A stretch of 64,000 nt of DNA, from contig CAVWNC010000004.1 in assembly GCA_963756455.1 (NCBI GenBank), positions 1,798,001-1,862,000 on the forward strand. The letters run 5' to 3'. This DNA comes from DASQPA01 sp963756455 (lineage in GTDB: Bacteria; Acidobacteriota; Thermoanaerobaculia; Multivoradales; UBA5704). The first letter of the stretch is position 1. Each line of letters begins with the position of its first letter. Made by a program: the position numbers and the translations under genes. The notes beneath the pieces are model-generated. The model had not been told where the DNA came from. It made no database searches and saw nothing but the letters and a program-made list of their open reading frames with translations. Shown piece after piece: positions 54,072 to 63,113 of this stretch.

Positions 54072-57000
54072 GGCCGCTCTCCAGGTCCGCCTCGGTGGGC
54101 GAGAGGGGCTCGGTGGCTTCGATCGCCTCCGTCCGGACGCTCTTGCCGGGAGTGAGCGTGCGGACGATGACGTAGAGCACGGGGATGATCCCGAGGTTCA
54201 GGAGAGTCGAGACGATCATGCCGCCGAAGACCGCGGTGCCCACCGAGTGGCGGCTCGCCTGGCCGGCGCCGGAGGCGAAGACCAGGGGGAGGACGCCGAG
54301 GATGAAGGCGAAGGAGGTCATGAGGATGGGGCGGAGTCTTATGCGCGCCGATTCGATCGCCGCCTCGACGATCGTCGCGCCCTTGGCGCGGAGCTGCTCG
54401 GCGAACTCGACGATCAGGATCGAGTTTTTCGCCGCGAGACCGATCAGCATGACGAGCCCGATCTGGCAGTACACGTCGTCTTCCAGACCCCGCACGGCCT
54501 GCGCCGCGAGCGCGCCGAAGAGGGCGAGCGGCACGGCGAGAAGGATGATGAAGGGCAGGGTGAAGCTCTCGTACTGCGCCGAAAGCGTCAGGTAGACGAC
54601 CAGGAGACCGAGACCGAAGAGGAGGAGCGACTGGCCGCCCGAGCGGATCTCTTCGAGCGACTGGCCGGACCACTCGTAGCCGAACCCCTGCGGCAGCACC
54701 TTCTTCGCCAGCGCCTCCATGGCGGCAATCGCCTGGCCGGAGCTTTTGCCCGGGGCCGCCGCGCCGTTGATCTCCGCCGAACGGAAAAGGTTGTAATGGC
54801 TGATGACCTGGGGCGCCGTCGTCTCCGAGACCGTGACCAGGCTCCCCAGCGCGACCATCATCCCGTTGTCAGCTCTTACGTAAAACTCCTTGAGGTCACC
54901 GGGCTCGGCGCGGAACCGGCTGTCCGCCTGGGCGAAAACCCGATAGGAACGGTTGTTGAAGTCGAAGTCGTTGACGTAGATCGAGCCGAGGAAGATCTGC
55001 AGGGTGTCGGTGATCTCGCCGAGCGAGATGCCGAGGCTCTTCGCCCGGTCGCGATCGATCTTCACGAGGATCTGCGGATCGTTGGCGGTGAAGCCGGTGA
55101 AGAGGCCGGTCAAATCCGGGCTCTTGCTCGCCTGGCCGACGAGATCGTGGGTCGCCTGCTCCAGCCCCGTGACCGTGCCGCCGCTCTGGTCCAGAACCTC
55201 GAACTGGAAGCCGCCGAAGACCCCGAGCCCCTGGATGGGAGGCGGCTCGAAGGGGATGACGAAGGCGCCCTGCATGCCGAGGAGCGGCCCGAGGAGCCGG
55301 CCGACGACCGACTTGGCCGAATGCTCCGCGCCCTTCCTCTCGGCGAGCGGTTTCAAGCTGGCGAACATGAGGCCGCGGTTGGGCGCGTTGCCGCCGAAGC
55401 TGAAGCCGGTGACCGAGAAGAGCGAGATGACGTCCTTGTCCCCGCTGACGATCTTCTGCGCCTCGGCGGCGATCCGCGTCGTGTAGGCGAGCGACGCCCC
55501 GGCGGGCGCCTGGATGTTGACGATGAAGTAGCCCTGGTCCTCGTCCGGCACGAAGGCGGTCGGCACCAGCCGGAAGATCCAGTAGGTGAGCCCGAGCCCG
55601 ACGAGGAAGAGGAGGACGACGACCCAACGCCAGCGCAGGAATCCTTCGAGCACGCGGTGGTAGCCGCGGGTGAGGCCGTCGATGCCGCGATTGACGGTCG
55701 CAAAGAACGCCCCGTGCGCCCGCTCGCCGCGGCCCAGCCAGAGCGCCGCCAAAGCGGGGGTCAGGGTGAGCGCGTTGAACGCCGAGAGGGCGACCGAAAA
55801 GGCGATCGTCAAGGAAAACTGTTTATAGAGGAGGCCGGTGGTGCCGGGGAAGAAGGCGACCGGCACGAAGACCGAGACGAGGACGAGCGAGGTCGCGATG
55901 ACCGCGCCGGTCACCTCCCGCATCGCCGCCGAGGCCGCCGTCATGACGTCGCTGTGTTCCTCGTGGATGTGGCGCTCGATATTTTCGAGGACGACGATGG
56001 CGTCGTCGACGACGAGGCCGGTCGCGAGCGTGATGCCGAAGAGGGTGAGCGTGTTGATCGAGAAGCCGAGGAGCTTGACGAAGGCGAAGGCGCCGATGAG
56101 CGACACCGGGATCGTGATCGCCGGGATGAGCGTGCTCCGCCAGTCCTGGAGGAAGAAGAAGATGACGGCGATGACGAAGAGGATCGCCTCGATGAGGGTG
56201 ATGAGCACCTCGCGGATCGACTCCCCCACGACCGTCGTCGTGTCGAACGCCACCTTGTACTTAAGGCCCGGCGGGAAGCGCTTCGAGAGCCGCGCCAGCT
56301 CCGCCTTGACGTCGCGATCGACGTCCAGGGCGTTGGCGCTCGCCAGCTGGAAGACGGCGAAGCCCACCGCCGGGACGCCGTTGAAGGTCAGGTTCGAATC
56401 GTAGCTCTCGGCCCCCAGCTCGGCTCTCCCCACGTCACGGAGCTTGACGAGGGTGCCGTCCGGCCGCGACTTGATGACGACGTTGCCGAACTCGGCGGGC
56501 TCGGAGAGCCGGCCGATCGCCCGCACGCTGATCTGGTAGGCCTGGCCGGGCGGGGCCGGCGGCTGGCCGACCTGCCCCGCCGCCACCTGCACGTTCTGCT
56601 CGCGGAGCGCCGCGACGACGTCGGAAGCCGTCACCTTGCGGCTGGCGAGGAGCGACGGATCGAGCCACAGTCGCATCGAGTACTTGCGCTCGGCGAAGAT
56701 GAGGACGTCGGCCACCCCCTTGACCCGCTTCAGGGCGTCCTTCAAGTAGATGTCGACGTAGTTGCTCATGAAGAGCGCGTCGTACTCGCCGTGCTCGGCG
56801 TACATGCCGGCGACGAGGACGAAGGCGGTCGAGCTCTTGGCGACGGTGACGCCGGCCGTCCGCACCTCGTTCGGCAGCCGCCCCGAGGCGATCGAGGCGC
56901 GGTTCTGGATGTCGACCGCCGCGAGGTCGATGTTGCGGTCGATCTCGAAGGTGGCGGTGATGACGCTCGAACCGTCGTTGGCCGACGTCGAGGTGAGGTA

Positions 57001-57231
57001 GCGCATCCCCTCGACGCCGTTGATCTGCTGCTCCAGAGGCGTCGTGACGGCGGACTCGACGACCTGCGAGCTCGCGCCGGTGTAGAAGCTCGTCACCGTG
57101 ATCTGCGGCGGCGCGAGGGTCGGATACTGGGCGACCGGGAGGCTGGGGATCGACACCGCCCCGGCGAGGATGATGAGGAGGGCGCAGACGGTCGCGAAGA
57201 CCGGTCGCTTGAGGAAAAAGTCGGCGAACAT
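54064..57231 (-). CDS. HAE1-family RND efflux transporter
   Basis: The 1055-aa inner-membrane pump begins FADFFLKRPVFATVCALLIILAGAVSI and contains two halves of six membrane helices with large periplasmic loops. ATGLVVDDAIVVLENIERHI holds the proton-relay aspartates of the HAE1 group, and the ending region around GLAAKNSILIVEFAEQLR is typical. It exports hydrophobic compounds or drugs by proton exchange. I placed the start at 57231, since the open frame upstream lies over the adaptor gene. Confidence 0.95.
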   Translation of the reverse strand: MFADFFLKRPVFATVCALLIILAGAVSIPSLPVAQYPTLAPPQITVTSFYTGASSQVVESAVTTPLEQQINGVEGMRYLTSTSANDGSSVITATFEIDRNIDLAAVDIQNRASIASGRLPNEVRTAGVTVAKSSTAFVLVAGMYAEHGEYDALFMSNYVDIYLKDALKRVKGVADVLIFAERKYSMRLWLDPSLLASRKVTASDVVAALREQNVQVAAGQVGQPPAPPGQAYQISVRAIGRLSEPAEFGNVVIKSRPDGTLVKLRDVGRAELGAESYDSNLTFNGVPAVGFAVFQLASANALDVDRDVKAELARLSKRFPPGLKYKVAFDTTTVVGESIREVLITLIEAILFVIAVIFFFLQDWRSTLIPAITIPVSLIGAFAFVKLLGFSINTLTLFGITLATGLVVDDAIVVLENIERHIHEEHSDVMTAASAAMREVTGAVIATSLVLVSVFVPVAFFPGTTGLLYKQFSLTIAFSVALSAFNALTLTPALAALWLGRGERAHGAFFATVNRGIDGLTRGYHRVLEGFLRWRWVVVLLFLVGLGLTYWIFRLVPTAFVPDEDQGYFIVNIQAPAGASLAYTTRIAAEAQKIVSGDKDVISLFSVTGFSFGGNAPNRGLMFASLKPLAERKGAEHSAKSVVGRLLGPLLGMQGAFVIPFEPPPIQGLGVFGGFQFEVLDQSGGTVTGLEQATHDLVGQASKSPDLTGLFTGFTANDPQILVKIDRDRAKSLGISLGEITDTLQIFLGSIYVNDFDFNNRSYRVFAQADSRFRAEPGDLKEFYVRADNGMMVALGSLVTVSETTAPQVISHYNLFRSAEINGAAAPGKSSGQAIAAMEALAKKVLPQGFGYEWSGQSLEEIRSGGQSLLLFGLGLLVVYLTLSAQYESFTLPFIILLAVPLALFGALAAQAVRGLEDDVYCQIGLVMLIGLAAKNSILIVEFAEQLRAKGATIVEAAIESARIRLRPILMTSFAFILGVLPLVFASGAGQASRHSVGTAVFGGMIVSTLLNLGIIPVLYVIVRTLTPGKSVRTEAIEATEPLSPTEADLESGHA

Positions 57232-57269
57232 GGGCGATTTGTCTGGAAGTGGGCTCGGAAGTCGGCGCG

Positions 57270-58511
57270 TCAGGACTGGGGAGCGGCCGGCGGAGGCTGG
57301 GGAGCGGTCGGGGGAGTCTCCTGGGGCGTCACGGGAGTGCCGTCGGCGAGCTTCTGCACGCCGCCGGTCGCCACCCGCTCGCCCGGCTTGATCCCGGAGA
57401 GCACCACATAGTCGTTGCCCACCACCTCGCCCACCTGGATCGGCCGCTGGTGGGCGACGAAGCCCTTGCCGTCCGCGCCGGGCTCGACGACGAACGCGAA
57501 ATACTGGCCGCTCGTCCGGGTCACCGCGAGAACCGGCAGGACCGGCCCACGGTGGGCGCTCCACACCACCCGGGCGCGCACCACCTGGCCGGCGCGGAGG
57601 GCCAGGGCTTTGGCGGGAGTCGCGGCGTTCATGGCATTGGCGGGATTGGCGGGATTGGCGGCTTTGGCGGCATTGGCGGGAGTGGAAGCGTTGGCGACCG
57701 GCGCCTTGATCAGCACCGACTGGGTCTGGTCGTCGACCTGGGGAGCGACGTAGGAGATCGCGCTCGTCGCGAGGGCCTGGCCGTCGTCCCCCACGATCTC
57801 GACCGGCAGGCCGAGCCGCAGGTCTTTCGATCGTTCGAGGGGGATCGAGACATAGGCTTCGAGGGCGGTGTTCTCGTCGATCGTCGTCAGCAGCGTCGCC
57901 GAGGTGACCCGGTCGCCCACCCGGACCGGGATGTCCCCCACGACGCCGGCCGAAGGCGCGGTCACCCGGAAGTAGCGCAGCTGCACCTCCTGCTCCTCGA
58001 CCTGGGCGCCCAGGGCGTCGTAGTCCGCCTGCGCCTGGTGGAGGGCGCTCTCCGCCTCGTCGAGCGACTGCTTGGGGACGGCGCCGCCCTTATAGAGGGT
58101 CTCCATCCGCTGCTGCTGCTGGTGGGCATAGTCGAGAGCCGCCCGCTTGAGCGACCGGGTCGCCTCCTCGCTCTTGACCGCGGCGCGCTGCTTCAAAGGG
58201 TCGATCTGGAGGATCGGCGTACCGGGGGCGACCCGATCCCCCGACTTGACGAAGATCTGGGTGATGACGCCCTCGGTCTGCGGCTGGACGTTGACCGAGT
58301 GCCGGGACTTGAGCGTCGCCAGGTACTCGCTCGTATCCCGCAGGTCGGCCTCGCGCACGGTCTCGACCTGAACCGGCAGTCCACCGCCGCCGCCACCCGG
58401 AGGACCGCCGCCCGGACCGCCCGCCGGGGGCTTGCCCCCGCAGCCGGCAAAACCGCCGGCGACAATGCCTAGGAGGAGGAGAGCCCCGCCCCCCATGCCT
58501 CTCGATGTCAT
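57270..58511 (-). CDS. RND periplasmic adaptor lipoprotein
   Basis: 413 aa. The lipobox GFAGC near residue 25 predicts lipid attachment at the inner membrane. The biotinyl-lipoyl-like and hairpin parts (VIPTQ-type start VNVQPQTEGVITQIFVKSGDRVAPG, then the coiled coil KRAALDYAHQQQQRMETL) and the barrel region (VVGDIPVRVGDRVTSATLL) define an AcrA-like adaptor. A 9-bp repeat (57618-57690) encodes an Ala/Asn/Pro/Lys insert. ATG 58511 follows GGGGGAGCG. Confidence 0.92.
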   Translation of the reverse strand: MTSRGMGGGALLLLGIVAGGFAGCGGKPPAGGPGGGPPGGGGGGLPVQVETVREADLRDTSEYLATLKSRHSVNVQPQTEGVITQIFVKSGDRVAPGTPILQIDPLKQRAAVKSEEATRSLKRAALDYAHQQQQRMETLYKGGAVPKQSLDEAESALHQAQADYDALGAQVEEQEVQLRYFRVTAPSAGVVGDIPVRVGDRVTSATLLTTIDENTALEAYVSIPLERSKDLRLGLPVEIVGDDGQALATSAISYVAPQVDDQTQSVLIKAPVANASTPANAAKAANPANPANAMNAATPAKALALRAGQVVRARVVWSAHRGPVLPVLAVTRTSGQYFAFVVEPGADGKGFVAHQRPIQVGEVVGNDYVVLSGIKPGERVATGGVQKLADGTPVTPQETPPTAPQPPPAAPQS

Positions 58512-58718
58512 GCTTCGCTCCCCCCTGGAACTCGCTCTTGCGACGGGCGTGACCACCCGCGAGATTTCGCGCTTCGGCGGCTATCTTATAACCACTTCGC
58601 GGAAGCTGCGCCAGGGGGTGGCGGTCCGCTTCGGGTCTGGGAGAGGGCCTGACGCGACTCAAACGGTGCTTCGCGAGACTGGCTGCGCTCGCCTGCATCG
58701 TAGGCAGATCGATCGACC

Positions 58719-61700
58719 CTACTGAATCGGCAGCGTGATCGCCACCTCCAACCCGCCTTCCGGCCGGTTCCTCGCCGTGATCCCGCCGCCGTGCTCCTCG
58801 GCGATGCGGCGGGCGATGGGGAGCCCCAGGCCGGTTCCCGTGTCGTGGGTCGAGAAGTAAGGATCGAAGATCCTTCCGAGCAGCTCGGGGCGGACCCCGG
58901 GGCCGTGGTCCGAGACCGTAATCCGGGCCTTGCCGTTCAGGCGCTCCACCTGGACGACCACCTTGCCGCCGCCGGCGCTCGCGCGGAGCGCGTTCTCCAG
59001 CAGATTGCGCACCGCGCGGCTCAAGAGCTTGGCGTCGAAGCGGGTCTCGATCGGGGCTCCCCCGTTCCCGGCTCCCACGATGTCGAGCTCGACCGCGACG
59101 CCCTCGGGCGGCGCCGCGCGGTAGCCCTCGACCAGGCCGGCGATCGCCGCGGTGAGATCTCCGGGTTGGAGGTCGATCCGGGGGATGGCGCTGTAGGCCG
59201 AGAACTCGGCGGCGATCGAGCGCAGCTCGTCGACCTGGGTGAGGATGTTGTCGGTGCAGCGCTCGAAGACCGCCGTGAAGTGGTCGGGGTCGCGGCGGTA
59301 GACCTCCCGCATGTGCTCGGTCGAGAGGCGGATGGGGGTGAGCGGGTTCTTGATCTCGTGGGCGATGATCCGCGCCATTTCAGCCCAGGCGAGGAGGCGC
59401 TGACCGCGGAGGATCTCGGTCGCGTCCTCGACGACCAGGAGCGCCGAGGGCTCCCCCGGCCCGGGGAGCGGCGCCCAGATGAGGGTCCACTCCTGCTCGC
59501 CCGTCCCTCCCGTGCCGGCGTTCCCGGGAGAGCCCGCGGCGGGAGCGGATTCGCTCACGGTGCCGGCGCGGGGCAGGCGCACGGTGGCGCGCGCCATCTC
59601 GCCGCCCGCCGAGCGCAGGAAGGCGGCGACCGGCGCCAGGCGCGCCGAGCGCTCGACGGCCCGTTCCAGGGTCTGCCCGGTGTGCACTCCTAAAAGCTCC
59701 GCCGCCACCCGGTTGTGCATGAGGACCCGGCGCTCGCGATCGACCGAGACCACCCCGGAGGTGATGTTCTCGACCATCCTCTCGACCACCTTCTTCTCGC
59801 GCACCAGCCGTTCCCGCCCCTCGGCGATGCGGCGGGCCATCTCGTCGACCGCGTCGACCAGCGCCGCGAGCTCGAGATCGGAGGGGGCGAGGTCGAGCGA
59901 CGCCGCGCCGAGAGCGATTCGGCGGGTGCCTAAGACCAGCTGGGCCAGCGGACGGGTGAAGTTCCGCGCCAGGCGGGTGCCCACCGCCACCGAGAGGATG
60001 AAGAGGGCGGCGGTGACGAGGAAGGCACTCCGCCGCAGGTGCAGCAGCTCGGCCGCGGCCTCCGCCTGCTGGGCGAGGAGGGGAATCGAGAGGAAGAGGT
60101 GCTCCTCGTTCTGCACCACCCCGGGCACCCTCAAGGGGGCGTAGAGCTCCAGGTAGTCGGTACCGCCGGCATGGTTGGTGCGCGAGGAGAGGTCGTAGCC
60201 CAAAAGCGCCAGGCGGGAGTAGATCTCCCCCGGGATGCGCTTCGGCAGGAGGCCGGCGGTGAACAGCTCGTCCTTCGAGGAGGCGCGGACCGTCGAGCGC
60301 CAGTAGAGGTTGATCTCGTGATGGATGACCTGGGAGAGGGAGGTCAGGATGGCGTCGTTGAGCGCGGTGTCGATGCCGAAGCCGGGGGGGAGCGAGAGAA
60401 AGCGGTCGCCGAGCTCCTTCTGTGCCGAGTTGAGCGCCGCTTCCCCCGCCGTCCGCTGCTCGCGCTCCAGCCGCTCGCCGATGGCGCGGACGAGGACGAC
60501 GTTCAAGAGCAGGAGCGGGAAGAGGAGGAGCGCGGTGTAGACGAGGAGCAGGCGCTTCGAGTAGGAGCGGACGGTCCGCCTGAGGAGATCGCGGAAGGCG
60601 GCCCGTGGGAGCGAGAGGAGCAGGGCGACGACGCTTCCCAGGGTGAGGAGAAGGAGCACCGAGAGGGCGGCGGTGGTGGTCCGTTCGAGGGCGTCGAGCG
60701 GCATCTCGAACGGCAGGTAGAGCACCCGCCAGCCACCGGTCGTGCGCAGAGAGTAGCCGCGGGCCGCGCCGGACGGGGTGCTCACCCAGGCCGCCCGGTG
60801 GACCTCGCCGGCGGTCCCGGCGAGGGAGCGCTGGAGGGGCGGCGCCTCCTCCCAGGGCGAGAGGGTGGAGTGGCGGTCCCGCGCATAGAGAGCGTAGAGG
60901 ACCGGCCAGGGCAGCTCGTCGAACGGGCTCGCCACCGGCTCGCCCTTCAAGAGGCCCACCTCGACCTCGCCTAAGTCGCGCCGGTCGGCGACCTCGAAAC
61001 CGGGGCGGGGCAGCATCCAGTAGCGCGCCCGCGCCCAGGGGACGCCGGCGTAGTTGAGGACCGACTGGCCCTCGATGAGCGCCCGCCGCCAGAGGGGAGG
61101 GCGGAGGGCGGTGAGGCGAACCTGGCGCTCCTCGATCCGCCCTTCGCCGGTCAAGGTCATGCCGAAGGAGAAGGAGGACGCGGGCCCGCTCAGGGGTTCG
61201 ACGACGAGGGCGGAGAGAGTGTGCCGGCGGGCGAGCGGCGAGCTCCGCCAGAGGGCGAAGGCCAAGTCCTGGCGCTCCAGACCCTCCGGGAGACGCGGCA
61301 CGAGGTTCTTCAAGTCGCGCGATTTGAAGTGAGCGGCGAGGTCGCGGGTCAGGGCCGTGACCTCGGCCTCGGTGGGCGGCGCGAAGCGCGGCAGGAGCTC
61401 GGTCGCGGCGATGGACGCGAGGCGCAGCCGGTACGCGGTCTCGGCGGCCCCGGAGCTGGCGAGGCAGGAGATCAACGCGAGGGCCGCGAGCGTCGCTCCG
61501 GAGCGCCCCGGCCCGCGGGTCCCCGCCCAGCGAGCGGCGGCCGCCCCGCCGGCGGCTAAGAGGAGGAGCGCGGCGGGGGCGAAGTCGGCGAGCCCGGAGC
61601 CGGCGAGGAGAAGGGCCACGGCAAGCCAGGCCCAGCGGTCCCGGCGGTCGGGGGAGCTCGCGGGGTCGGCGATCTCTGGGGTCTCCGGCGTCTCCGGGGT

Positions 61701-62996
61701 CTCCGGGATCTTGGGCATTGCCGCGACGTCCGGAGCGCCGCCGTTCCGGCCGGCCAGGCAGAAGAGGCCGCAGGCCAGGGCGGCTAAAGCGATCCGCAGG
61801 CCGAGGACGTGCGGCTCGGCGAGGAGGGAGCCGCTCAAGTCGAGCGGCCCCTCGAAGCGCTGGGCGAGCCAGGCCGCGGTAAAGACGGCGAGCGCCGCGG
61901 CCGCCCCGGCGAGGGCGGCCCGGCGGGAGCGGGCGGACGGCCCGGCGAGGCTCGCCGAGCGCCGCTTTGCGCGCAGCCCGAAAATCGCCAGGGCGAGCCC
62001 GAGGACGAGCCCCGCCACGTCCACCGCCGGCACCGGGACGGCCGCTCCCCAGGCGACGATGCCGCCCAAGGCGAGCGGGGCGATGGCGGCCTTGGCCGAC
62101 AGACGCCGATCGAGCCCCGCCGTGGCGTCGGCCGGACGGGACGGCAGGGCGACGGCGACGCCGCGCATGACGGCCAGGGCGAGGAGGGCGAAGCCGAGCG
62201 CCGCCCACGCCACCTGCCGGGGCCAGAGCGGGCGCTCGGGAACCGGCAGGCCCGTCGTCCCGGAACCCGTCGAGCTGCGGGCGACGACGAGGGTGGGGAG
62301 ACCGCGGGCGGCGACGACGAGCGCCCCCGGGGAGATCTCCCCCGGCTCGCGCACCAGCGACCAGCGCGCTGTCGCCCCGGCGCCGAAGGGGAGTTGGTTG
62401 GCGGGGAAGCTCGCCCCCGCGACCACCCGCCAGGGGCGGCGCGCGGTGTCGAGTGGCTCGACGGCGAGGAGGGTGATGGCGCTCCAGCCGGCGACGAAGT
62501 GAGTCCCCGAACGGGGGACGGCCTCGGGCTTGAGCTCGTGGAGCAGCCCCTCCCCCGCCCAGGCCACGGCGTTGCCGTCGGGATCCAGGAGCAGCAGCCC
62601 ATGACGGCCGCCCCCCGCCTGCACCTCCTGGCCGGCGAGCCGCCTGAAGGCGGCGAGCGTCGCCTGGGGGTCCTGCGGCGGCCGGCCGATGGAACGAGCG
62701 GCGTTGCCGGCCTCGTCCCAGAGTCCACGCCAGAGCCCGGCATACTGCTGTCGCACCGCCGCCACCCACTCCCGCTCGGAAGCCTGCTCGCCGAGGAGGG
62801 AGACCCACTGGAACCCCAGAACGGCGATGGCGACGAGGAGAGCGACCCCCGCCACCCCCACCTCGCGGCGCGGCGGCCGGGAGCGCAGCCAGAGAAGCGC
62901 GAGGGCGAGGAGCGCGAGGGCCGACCACGGAGCCGGCAGGAGCGGCGAGGCCAAGGCTCCGGTAAAGATCGCAAGCTCTAGGAGGAGGGGGAACAC
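58719..62996 (-). CDS. Very large NtrY-like sensor histidine kinase
   Basis: 1425 aa. The first ~870 residues hold about a dozen predicted membrane segments separated by two large extracytoplasmic regions. Another periplasmic part and a final helix lead into a HAMP region (ARNFTRPLAQLVLGTRRIAL, about residue 1010). A PAS-like domain follows (MVENITSGVVSVDRERRVLMHN). The HisKA motif is RIIAHEIKNPLTPIRLS (phosphorylated His). HATPase has NLLENALRAS, DHGPGVRPELL and GTGLGLPIARRI. It is nearly twice the usual NtrY length. No response regulator is adjacent; it lies upstream of the efflux operon. A 9-bp repeat (61668-61715) encodes PETPETPETPE. Confidence 0.88.
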   Translation of the reverse strand: MFPLLLELAIFTGALASPLLPAPWSALALLALALLWLRSRPPRREVGVAGVALLVAIAVLGFQWVSLLGEQASEREWVAAVRQQYAGLWRGLWDEAGNAARSIGRPPQDPQATLAAFRRLAGQEVQAGGGRHGLLLLDPDGNAVAWAGEGLLHELKPEAVPRSGTHFVAGWSAITLLAVEPLDTARRPWRVVAGASFPANQLPFGAGATARWSLVREPGEISPGALVVAARGLPTLVVARSSTGSGTTGLPVPERPLWPRQVAWAALGFALLALAVMRGVAVALPSRPADATAGLDRRLSAKAAIAPLALGGIVAWGAAVPVPAVDVAGLVLGLALAIFGLRAKRRSASLAGPSARSRRAALAGAAAALAVFTAAWLAQRFEGPLDLSGSLLAEPHVLGLRIALAALACGLFCLAGRNGGAPDVAAMPKIPETPETPETPEIADPASSPDRRDRWAWLAVALLLAGSGLADFAPAALLLLAAGGAAAARWAGTRGPGRSGATLAALALISCLASSGAAETAYRLRLASIAATELLPRFAPPTEAEVTALTRDLAAHFKSRDLKNLVPRLPEGLERQDLAFALWRSSPLARRHTLSALVVEPLSGPASSFSFGMTLTGEGRIEERQVRLTALRPPLWRRALIEGQSVLNYAGVPWARARYWMLPRPGFEVADRRDLGEVEVGLLKGEPVASPFDELPWPVLYALYARDRHSTLSPWEEAPPLQRSLAGTAGEVHRAAWVSTPSGAARGYSLRTTGGWRVLYLPFEMPLDALERTTTAALSVLLLLTLGSVVALLLSLPRAAFRDLLRRTVRSYSKRLLLVYTALLLFPLLLLNVVLVRAIGERLEREQRTAGEAALNSAQKELGDRFLSLPPGFGIDTALNDAILTSLSQVIHHEINLYWRSTVRASSKDELFTAGLLPKRIPGEIYSRLALLGYDLSSRTNHAGGTDYLELYAPLRVPGVVQNEEHLFLSIPLLAQQAEAAAELLHLRRSAFLVTAALFILSVAVGTRLARNFTRPLAQLVLGTRRIALGAASLDLAPSDLELAALVDAVDEMARRIAEGRERLVREKKVVERMVENITSGVVSVDRERRVLMHNRVAAELLGVHTGQTLERAVERSARLAPVAAFLRSAGGEMARATVRLPRAGTVSESAPAAGSPGNAGTGGTGEQEWTLIWAPLPGPGEPSALLVVEDATEILRGQRLLAWAEMARIIAHEIKNPLTPIRLSTEHMREVYRRDPDHFTAVFERCTDNILTQVDELRSIAAEFSAYSAIPRIDLQPGDLTAAIAGLVEGYRAAPPEGVAVELDIVGAGNGGAPIETRFDAKLLSRAVRNLLENALRASAGGGKVVVQVERLNGKARITVSDHGPGVRPELLGRIFDPYFSTHDTGTGLGLPIARRIAEEHGGGITARNRPEGGLEVAITLPIQ

Positions 62997-63113
62997 CCAG
63001 TCGATTCTACACGCCCTCTTTAGAAGACCGCCGGAGGGTGGGTTTGGGCACGGCCCTCATAGGCGTTAGGTAGGACTGTTTTTTCTTGGGTGGGCCCCTG
63101 TCGTCCACCCCTC

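Noticed and set aside
53827..57411. 1194-aa plus-strand frame opposite the RND transporter
   Set aside because: It is antisense of a strongly conserved membrane protein; its charged low-complexity composition is a codon-bias artefact.
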